A stretch of 42,073 nucleotides of DNA from Plebeiibacterium marinum (GTDB taxonomy: Bacteria > Bacteroidota > Bacteroidia > Bacteroidales > Marinilabiliaceae): assembly GCF_026013615.1 (NCBI RefSeq), contig NZ_JAPDPI010000047.1, positions 1 to 42,073 on the forward strand. The letters run 5' to 3'. Made by a program: the position numbers and the translations under genes. Below are positions 36,248-42,073 of the stretch, piece by piece. The notes beneath the pieces were generated by a model, which was not told the DNA's origin, did not search any database, and saw only the letters and a list, made by a program, of their open reading frames with translations. Position 1 is the stretch's first letter, and every line of letters starts with the position of its first letter.

Positions 36248-37276
36248 ATGAAAACATTATTCCTATACACCGAACTCGCCGGGTATGTCATGAGCTGCTT
36301 TAAAGCACTGGCAGAAAAAAACGTTGAAGTCCATGTGGTTCGATGGCCGGTCAACAAAGAAGCTCCCTTTGAATTTGATATTCCTAAGGGAGTTACTATT
36401 TATAACCGTACTGATTATACCAATAAAAGTTTATTGGAGCTGGTAAAAAATATAGATCCGGATAAAATTATATGTAGCGGTTGGGTTGATAAAGGGTATC
36501 TTAAAACAGCAAAGTATTATAAAGGTAAAATCCCAACCGTACTTACATTAGATAATCAATGGTTTGGCGGTATTAAACAACAAATAGCCCGCATTATTTC
36601 GCCTTTTTATCTAATAAAACACTTTTCACATGCCTGGGTACCTGGAGAACCTCAGGCAAAATATGCCCGCAAACTAGGATTTGGAGAAAATATATATACA
36701 GGTTTTTACAGTGCCGACATAAACAACTTCAACAATATATACAAGGAGAAAAACAATAAAGAAATTCCCAAACGACTATTATATGTAGGTCGCTATATCC
36801 CACAAAAAGGACTTGATTTATTATTTGATGCTTTTATCGAATTACAAAAAGAATCAGCTAACGATTGGGAATTATGGTGCTTAGGAACCGGGGAGCTATA
36901 CGATCAACGTCCCTCCCACCCCAAAATAAAACATTATGGCTTTGTACAGCCCACTGATATGCCCAAATACCTTAAAGAAACAGGTGTCTTTGTATTACCC
37001 AGCAGGTTTGAACCCTGGGGAGTAGTAGTTCACGAAATGGCTGCAGCAGGCTTTCCCATGGTATGCTCATCAGCCATAGGCTCAACCTCTCAATTCCTTA
37101 TGGAAAACCAAAATGGCTATATCTTTAAAAATGAAGATAAAGAAGAATTGAAACAGGCTCTAAAAAAGATCATGCAACTTGATCAGGAAGAATTAAAATG
37201 CATGAGCCAACAATCCAACAAACTGGGTATCAGCCATACACCGGAGAAATGGGCGGAGGTTGTTTTGAGGATATAG
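36248..37276 (+). CDS. Glycosyltransferase family 4
   Basis: 342 residues. The N-terminus MKTLFLYTELAGYVMSCFKA is a GT-B opening, and LLYVGRYIPQKGLDLLFDAF begins the donor domain. The E-x7-E motif lies in PSRFEPWGVVVHEMAAAGFP, after which GSTSQFLMENQNGYIF follows as expected. The length is a little short but complete. It is an isolated cassette with octamer-word arrays on both sides. Donor and acceptor are unknown. Confidence 0.88.
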   Translation: MKTLFLYTELAGYVMSCFKALAEKNVEVHVVRWPVNKEAPFEFDIPKGVTIYNRTDYTNKSLLELVKNIDPDKIICSGWVDKGYLKTAKYYKGKIPTVLTLDNQWFGGIKQQIARIISPFYLIKHFSHAWVPGEPQAKYARKLGFGENIYTGFYSADINNFNNIYKEKNNKEIPKRLLYVGRYIPQKGLDLLFDAFIELQKESANDWELWCLGTGELYDQRPSHPKIKHYGFVQPTDMPKYLKETGVFVLPSRFEPWGVVVHEMAAAGFPMVCSSAIGSTSQFLMENQNGYIFKNEDKEELKQALKKIMQLDQEELKCMSQQSNKLGISHTPEKWAEVVLRI

Positions 37277-37647
37277 GGGAGTAAAAAGGAGCAAAGGTAT
37301 AAAGGAGTAGGGGGACAGAGGTAAAGAGGTGCAGAGGTGTAAAGGTACAGAGGTACAGAGGTACAGAGGTACAGAGGTAAAGAGGTAAAGAGGTAAAGAG
37401 GGACAGAGGTAAAGAGGGACAGAGGGACAGAGGTGCAAAGGGACAGAGGTGCAGAGATAGGACATAGGGTTTAAAATGTAGGGCACTTTGTGGGTTGGAG
37501 GTTCTCCCATTAGGCAGTTAGAGGGTACTGTGTGGGGTATAACGCACTTTTCTTTGAGAGACTATTTAATCATTGATTTTTAGAAGATTTCTGAGAAAAA
37601 TAAAAAAACAAATAATGAATATTTCATAAAAATAGAATAGTTATTAC
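37277..37647. repeat. Octamer tandem array after the GT4 gene, then AT-rich spacer
   Basis: From about 37290 to 37455 near-perfect 8-bp tandem words AGGTACAG, AGGTAAAG, AGGGACAG and AGGTGCAG occur in register. From 37470 to 37647 is unique AT-rich sequence in which I recognise nothing. Minus-strand frames here are repeat translations. Confidence 0.85.
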
Positions 37648-37655
37648 TATTTTTG
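37648..37655 (+). promoter_or_regulatory. Bacteroidota -7 box of the toxin-antitoxin-like pair
   Basis: TATTTTTG fits TAnnTTTG and lies 21 bp before the ATG at 37677. No TTTG -33 box is seen at the usual spacing. Confidence 0.55.
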
Positions 37656-37676
37656 AGATGAATAAAATGATAATAT

Positions 37677-37850
37677 ATGAAGGAGAAGGATCAAATAAAG
37701 TTGTTGGTATCTTTAGCAAAAAAGATTAAATCGGAAGTAAAAGACAGGGAAAAAGTGATTACTTCTTTACAAGAAGCACACATTTTAACTAAAAATGAAA
37801 ACTTTACTACCCAATACACAAATCTCAAAAAAGTCGTTATCACGAAATAA
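37677..37850 (+). CDS. Small antitoxin-like protein
   Basis: 57 residues, lysine-rich and probably helical (MKEKDQIKLLVSLAKKIKSE), ending with LQEAHILTKNENFTTQYTNL. This LQ.A.IL...NFT..Y.NL pattern resembles small proteins encoded just before toxin genes in Bacteroidota; I cannot name a family with certainty. Its stop TAA at 37848-37850 is followed directly by the ATG of the next gene, so translation is coupled. A -7 box lies upstream. The gene is too short for many gene finders. Confidence 0.65.
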   Translation: MKEKDQIKLLVSLAKKIKSEVKDREKVITSLQEAHILTKNENFTTQYTNLKKVVITK

Positions 37851-38483
37851 ATGTACCGTAGAAGACCAAACCTAATGCTCGGATTTCATGGATGCGATGA
37901 ATCTGTCAGAGACAAACTTGTTAACTTTCCAAATAATGTAAAAAAAAGCGCAGAATCCTTTGACTGGTTAGGTAATGGATTTTATGTGTGGGAAAACAAC
38001 TATCAAAGAGCATATCAATGGGCTCTGGATAAACAAAAAAGAGGTAACTTAGATAAACCATCTGTGATTGGAGTAATCTTTTTACTTGATAACTGTTTAG
38101 ATTTTACAGACATGGAATATATAGATATACTTGCTACTTACTACGGTTTAATGAAAGATGATTTACTGATTACCGGTAAACAACTACCAAAAAACAAAGA
38201 CCTGCCCAAAGATAAATATCATGATTTAATACTTAGAGAATTAGACTGTGCGGTTATTGAGTATCTTCATCAAAAAATAGACGAACAAATATCTAAGGAT
38301 ATAAAAATACAGGGATTCAGTAATTACAGACATTTTGATACTGTAAGAGGTATATTTACAGAGGGAGGCCCTGCATTTGAAGGAGCTGGCATTCAAACCA
38401 AAAATCATATACAGATTTGCATCCGTAACCTAAATTGTATAAAGGGCTTTTTTATTCCTAGAAAAGAATCAAAATTCCCCTAA
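37851..38483 (+). CDS. Candidate ADP-ribosyltransferase-fold protein (DUF3990-like), toxin candidate
   Basis: 210 residues. GFHGCDESV near the N-terminus and DWLGNGFYVWENNYQRAYQWA about 30 residues later match the H and Y motifs of the ART/PARP-like fold seen in DUF3990-type proteins. A later glutamate region, RGIFTEGGPAFEGAGIQ, and HIQICIRNLNCIKGFF complete the pattern. It has no signal peptide. Together with the 57-residue protein just upstream it resembles a toxin-antitoxin pair. The NAD-dependent activity is an inference from motifs. No link to glycan synthesis is visible. Confidence 0.6.
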   Translation: MYRRRPNLMLGFHGCDESVRDKLVNFPNNVKKSAESFDWLGNGFYVWENNYQRAYQWALDKQKRGNLDKPSVIGVIFLLDNCLDFTDMEYIDILATYYGLMKDDLLITGKQLPKNKDLPKDKYHDLILRELDCAVIEYLHQKIDEQISKDIKIQGFSNYRHFDTVRGIFTEGGPAFEGAGIQTKNHIQICIRNLNCIKGFFIPRKESKFP

Positions 38484-38688
38484 AAAGCATTTTCGACTAT
38501 GCGAACAATTAGAGGCATGCTCATGCTCGGTACCACAAAATATTGCTGAAGGGAAAGGTCGTTTTTCAAATAAGGAATTCATTTCTACTATCGGATACAA
38601 TGTGGTTACTTTTCTTAATAAGTCTGATAATGATGTTATCACTACTAAAGCACAAGAAAAGTGGTCAGAAAAGTGGTCGGAAAAGTAG
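38482..38688 (+). pseudogene. Remnant of a four helix bundle gene fused to other coding debris
   Basis: The frame reads KKHFRLCEQLEACSCSVPQN then IAEGKGRFSNKEF, the core of an S23/IVP protein without its N-terminus. After about 38586 the family match stops and the frame continues with VVTFLNKSDNDVITTKAQ then EKWSEKWSEK to a TAG at 38686-38688. The WSEK repeat recalls the repeat linkers of AlbA_2-type regulators, so a fragment of a second gene may be joined here. No start codon at the family position is seen. Confidence 0.65.
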
Positions 38689-38779
38689 TCAGAAAAACTT
38701 AGTAATAACAACTTGAGATTATAGAGCTTATTAATAATAAAAATACAATTTACAAAAATGAACTTTCAGAAAAAATAAA

Positions 38780-38945
38780 CGCCTCTCACCCTCTGACACC
38801 ATTACCCCTTTGCACCATTAAACCATTGCACCTTTGTACCATTGCACCATTAAACCTTTGTACCATTGCACCCTTGTACCCTTGCTCCTTTATACCTTTG
38901 CCCCTTTTTACCCTTAAACCCTTTTACCTTTTTACCATTTTTGAA
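38780..38945. repeat. Octamer word array, ACCATTGC type
   Basis: Words such as ACCATTAC, CCCTTTGC, ACCATTAA, ACCATTGC, ACCTTTGT, ACCCTTGT and ACCCTTGC in 8-bp register. The array stops a few bases before the ATG of the asparagine synthetase gene. Confidence 0.85.
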
Positions 38946-38953
38946 TAAAAAAC

Positions 38954-40810
38954 ATGTGCGGAATAAACGGAATATTTTCTCATAGCAAACAAACATATAT
39001 ACCTCAGGTAACCAACATGAACAAGGCCATGGAACACCGGGGGCCTGACGATCATGGAATATGGTCAGCAGAAGGAATTACACTTGGTCACCAAAGGCTA
39101 TCCATCATTGATTTATCCTCTGCCGGACATCAGCCCATGAGTACACCCAATGGCAATTTAACCATCGTTTTTAATGGAGAGATATACAACTTTGAAGAAA
39201 TAAAAAAAGAATTAAACTATCCATTTACATCCCATTCCGACACAGAAGTGATATTGGCAGCCTGGCAACAATGGGGTATAAAATGCCTGGATAAACTCAA
39301 TGGAATGTTTGCCTTTGCCATATGGGATGAGCAACAAAAGAAAATCACATTAGTAAGAGATAGGCTGGGTATTAAACCATTATACTACTACTACAACAAT
39401 AAAACACTGGTATTCTCTTCCGAGATACGATCTATACTGGCTAGTAACCTGGTTCCTAAAGCAATAGATACCACAGGAATAGGAGATTATTTAAGGTATC
39501 AGACCGTGCAAGCTCCCAACACCATTTTAAAGGATATTTTTATGGTGGAGCCTGGTACATATATTGCAATTCAGACCGATAATCTTTCATTAAAAAAAGA
39601 AAAATGGTGGCATATTGATCATTGTAGTTTAAATGTTCCTGATACATATAATGAAATAAAAGAAGAGGTAAGAAAGCAATTTTATGATTCTGTTAAAAGA
39701 CGATTAGTAGCAGACGTTCCCTTTGGGGCTTTTTTATCCGGAGGAATAGATTCGAGCGCTGTTGTGGGTGCCATGTCAAAAGTTTCAAACAGACAGGTAA
39801 AGACATTTAACATCTCCTTTGCCGAGAAAGAATTCAGCGAAGCGAAATACGCTTCACACATTGCAAAATTACATCAAACCGATCATACCGAAATACAACT
39901 TTCTCCAAACGATTTCTTACAACATCTGCCACAAGCATTAAATTCCATAGATCATCCATCCGGTGATGGCCCCAATACATGGATGGTATCAAAGGCAACT
40001 AAAGATGCAGGAATTACCATGGCCTTATCAGGCTTGGGGGGAGATGAACTATTTGGAGGCTATGCCATTTTTAATCGCATGGCAAAGCTGGAAGGAAACA
40101 AATCCCTATGGAAGTTACCTCTACCCTTACGTAAATTATCCGGCACCTTATTACAAAAAGTTAAACCAGGTGTTGCTTCTGATAAATTAAATGCCCTGCT
40201 TAATCTGGATAAATACGATTTTATATCGCAATACGCTATATCGCGCCAGGTATTGTTAGACAATAAAGTGAATGAACTCCTGTCATATAACATTAATCAG
40301 GAGCACTTACCAATAGAATTAATAAAGAACTATCATCTCGGCAATAAAGAAGTATTAAGCAGAGTATCCATTTCCGAAATTAGCACTTACATGCAAAATG
40401 TGCTATTGCGTGACAGTGACCAAATGAGTATGGCTCATGCCTTAGAAGTCCGGGTTCCTTTCCTTGATCATGAATTAGTAGAATTTATGTTATCAGTACC
40501 CGATAGATTCAAATACCCTACCTCACCTAAAAAATTATTGGTTGACTCTCTAAAAGACCTATTGCCAGACTATATTGTAAATCGTGAAAAAATGGGTTTT
40601 GTATTCCCTTGGAGCGAATGGTTAAAAAAAGATCTTTATGCATTAGCAGACCATCATATTAATGCATTGGCTAACCGATCTTACTTTAATTATAATGCAC
40701 TCACCAAATTATGGAAAGAGTTTAATAGCAATAATCCTTCTGTTACTTATTCAAGAATTTGGCCACTTGTAGTTCTAAATCATTGGATGGAAAAGAATGG
40801 CATTGTATGA
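38954..40810 (+). CDS. asnB: Asparagine synthetase-like glutamine amidotransferase (AsnB/WbpS type)
   Basis: 618 residues. An N-terminal class II glutaminase domain opens with MCGINGIFS (catalytic Cys2), with GHQRLSIIDLS and NGEIYNF. The synthetase domain has the ATP pyrophosphatase motif SGGIDSSAV at about residue 262 and SGLGGDELFGGY. By sequence it could make asparagine. In polysaccharide loci such enzymes often amidate uronic acids, as WbpS does in a Pseudomonas O-antigen. The two HexNAc dehydrogenases of this locus make amidated uronic acids plausible. Its stop faces the minus-strand GT gene at 33-bp distance, with no terminator seen. Confidence 0.9.
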   Translation: MCGINGIFSHSKQTYIPQVTNMNKAMEHRGPDDHGIWSAEGITLGHQRLSIIDLSSAGHQPMSTPNGNLTIVFNGEIYNFEEIKKELNYPFTSHSDTEVILAAWQQWGIKCLDKLNGMFAFAIWDEQQKKITLVRDRLGIKPLYYYYNNKTLVFSSEIRSILASNLVPKAIDTTGIGDYLRYQTVQAPNTILKDIFMVEPGTYIAIQTDNLSLKKEKWWHIDHCSLNVPDTYNEIKEEVRKQFYDSVKRRLVADVPFGAFLSGGIDSSAVVGAMSKVSNRQVKTFNISFAEKEFSEAKYASHIAKLHQTDHTEIQLSPNDFLQHLPQALNSIDHPSGDGPNTWMVSKATKDAGITMALSGLGGDELFGGYAIFNRMAKLEGNKSLWKLPLPLRKLSGTLLQKVKPGVASDKLNALLNLDKYDFISQYAISRQVLLDNKVNELLSYNINQEHLPIELIKNYHLGNKEVLSRVSISEISTYMQNVLLRDSDQMSMAHALEVRVPFLDHELVEFMLSVPDRFKYPTSPKKLLVDSLKDLLPDYIVNREKMGFVFPWSEWLKKDLYALADHHINALANRSYFNYNALTKLWKEFNSNNPSVTYSRIWPLVVLNHWMEKNGIV

Positions 40811-40843
40811 TGTTGTATGTCTTTTCCATACCTTAAAGCCTTA

Positions 40844-42040
40844 TTAATACAACAACTCCTTATAGCTCTTTTCTAATTCTGGATTGCATATAAATCCATC
40901 TGCTTTAGCTCTTGCTCCCTCACACCACTTATCAAACTCATCTTGTTCCATCTCCAATAAATCACTAAGAGCCGTACTCCAATCACTCAACTCTTTCATC
41001 TCTCTTCTCTCATTTAACTGGATGTCCCAGCCACACTTTTCATCAATAAGCCCTCTCCAAGGCGTCTGGTCACTAATCAAAACCGGTCTGCCTGACATAA
41101 AACTTTCCAATATTACATGTCCAAAATTCTCTCCTCTGCTAGGTAAAAACAATACATGATATTGTTGTATCATCTCCCCTACCTTATCAGCATCAACAAG
41201 TCCTTTATGGGTTACTTTAATATTATTTGGTAAATTTGCAATTACTTTTTTACATTCTTCCCAATATTCCTGGTTATACACTTGACCGTATAAATCAAAA
41301 ACAATTTCTCCCTTCACCTCTTTCAACTCTGACAGTCTTTCTATTGCAAAAAGTGTATTCTTTTCTGGAGAAATACGAGCAAGGCTAACCAATTTTAGCT
41401 CCCCTGCTTCTTTATTTATCGCTTTAAAATGCGGTAATTCTTTTTTAGGAAGGTTATCAGCAATTACAACATTTGAATCAGAGCCTATTGACCTTAGAAT
41501 ATCTTCTTTTTCTTTTTCATTGGTTGCATGAAAGACTATACCTTTATAAAGATTTAGCATTTTCACCAATTTTAAAAATAGTTTCTTTTTCCCACCTTTT
41601 ACATCAATTGCACTTTGCGCCAACATTCCTCTGGAAGCCACAATCTTTTTTCCTTTAAACTTTTTTAATGCTATTAAAGGCATAATAGAATACTTCCACG
41701 AATAAATCCCATTTATATAAACAACATCAAAAGGTCCTGCTTCCCTTCTCCCTTCTCCCTTCTCCCTTCTTCCTATTATCTGCTTAAATGATTTAAAGTT
41801 TTGAAACTCTATAGAAGCATAAAAAACCTTTACCCCTTCTGCAAAATCAGTCCATACATTAGGAGTAATACCATCATAAGGAGTTGTTTCCGTATAGTCC
41901 GTATTCCTTGTCACTATAAAAAACTCATACTCATCCTTTAAATACTCCACCATATTTGCCATCGACCTCACGGGTCCCCCAGCCTTATACCCCGGCAAAA
42001 ACCAATCAATAAAAATCAGGATTTTCTTTTTCTCTTGCAT
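40844..42040 (-). CDS. Glycosyltransferase family 4, with purine-rich in-frame insertion
   Basis: 398 residues; GT-B fold. N-terminal FIDWFLPGYKAGGPVRSM is the usual GG-loop opening. LVSLARISPEKNTLFAIE begins the donor domain and PSRGENFGHVILESFMSGRP is the E-x7-E motif. Near residue 95 the segment GRREKGEGRREAG, coded by GGGAGAA-type repeats (about 41740-41778), interrupts the expected SFKQII to FDVVYING region. It is the only glycan gene on the minus strand, convergent with asnB. A near-consensus -7 box TATCTTTA lies at 42068-42061 on the minus strand. Confidence 0.88.
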   Translation of the reverse strand: MQEKKKILIFIDWFLPGYKAGGPVRSMANMVEYLKDEYEFFIVTRNTDYTETTPYDGITPNVWTDFAEGVKVFYASIEFQNFKSFKQIIGRREKGEGRREAGPFDVVYINGIYSWKYSIMPLIALKKFKGKKIVASRGMLAQSAIDVKGGKKKLFLKLVKMLNLYKGIVFHATNEKEKEDILRSIGSDSNVVIADNLPKKELPHFKAINKEAGELKLVSLARISPEKNTLFAIERLSELKEVKGEIVFDLYGQVYNQEYWEECKKVIANLPNNIKVTHKGLVDADKVGEMIQQYHVLFLPSRGENFGHVILESFMSGRPVLISDQTPWRGLIDEKCGWDIQLNERREMKELSDWSTALSDLLEMEQDEFDKWCEGARAKADGFICNPELEKSYKELLY

Positions 42041-42073
42041 AAACTATTCAAATTTGCACCTAAAGATAGTTTT

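Noticed and set aside
37193-37510. Minus-strand frame rich in CTSVPLHLCPSVPLYLC-type repeats
   Set aside because: It is a translation of the octamer array after the GT4 gene. Similar frames at 35480-35684 have the same origin.
37658-37729. Short frame of 23 codons overlapping the antitoxin-like gene
   Set aside because: It is very short, is in another frame and has no recognisable features. The frame from 37677 has a family-like C-terminal pattern and a stop-start junction with the next gene.

Overview
The window looks like a chromosomal segment from a member of the Bacteroidota, possibly the Marinilabiliales, though that finer placement is a guess. The reasons are AT-rich genes without Shine-Dalgarno sequences, several -7 boxes of the Bacteroidota form TAnnTTTG just before starts, a UpxY-type NusG paralogue beside a surface-glycan locus, an exported carboxypeptidase-regulatory-like domain protein, and S23/IVP-type four-helix bundle proteins.

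Left part (about 0.8-11.2 kb): housekeeping and accessory genes, mostly single transcription units. They are a thioredoxin/DUF255 protein (minus), a DUF3820 protein, a SerB phosphatase with an extra N-terminal region, a four-helix bundle protein and an RlmL-type methyltransferase (both minus), a class I fumarase, a NifX/NifB-type small protein with a cysteine tail (minus) and an exported carboxypeptidase-regulatory-like protein.

Middle (about 11.2-14 kb): a gene-poor region full of repeats around one NusG/UpxY-like antiterminator, which is transcribed away from the glycan genes. A frameshifted AlbA-type DNA-binding regulator follows.

Right part (15.5-42 kb): a surface polysaccharide locus. 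It has a UDP-HexNAc 6-dehydrogenase, a PglK/MsbA-like ABC flippase, and a complete pseudaminic acid pathway in the order pseB-pseC-pseF-pseG-pseH-pseI with overlapping or closely spaced genes. Two KpsS/surface-carbohydrate-type proteins (candidate pseudaminyl transferases), several GT4-like transferases, wecB/wecC for UDP-ManNAcA, a GT11 fucosyltransferase-like gene, a Wzy-like polymerase and an AsnB-type amidotransferase follow. Together they suggest a polymer with pseudaminic acid and two N-acetylhexosaminuronic acids, perhaps amidated and fucosylated. No Wzx, Wza/Wzc or initiating phosphoglycosyltransferase is visible here. A small toxin-antitoxin-like pair (a 57-residue helical protein plus a candidate ADP-ribosyltransferase-fold protein) sits among these genes.

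The most unusual property is the spacer DNA. Many intergenic regions are built of degenerate 7-bp words (GCTATTA-like, CCAATGA-like, GGCAAAG-like) or 8-bp words (ACCATTGC-like and its complement). A longer composite repeat of about 155 bp carries a hairpin of constant 42-bp length, GGATCCGATCTT-18 nt-AAGATCGGATCC, whose loop centre varies. Arrays of this unit lie in opposite orientation on the two sides of the left gene block, and in the same orientation on both sides of the antiterminator. Word arrays mark the borders of single-gene cassettes in the glycan locus, and two glycosyltransferase genes contain what look like in-frame insertions of such word DNA.
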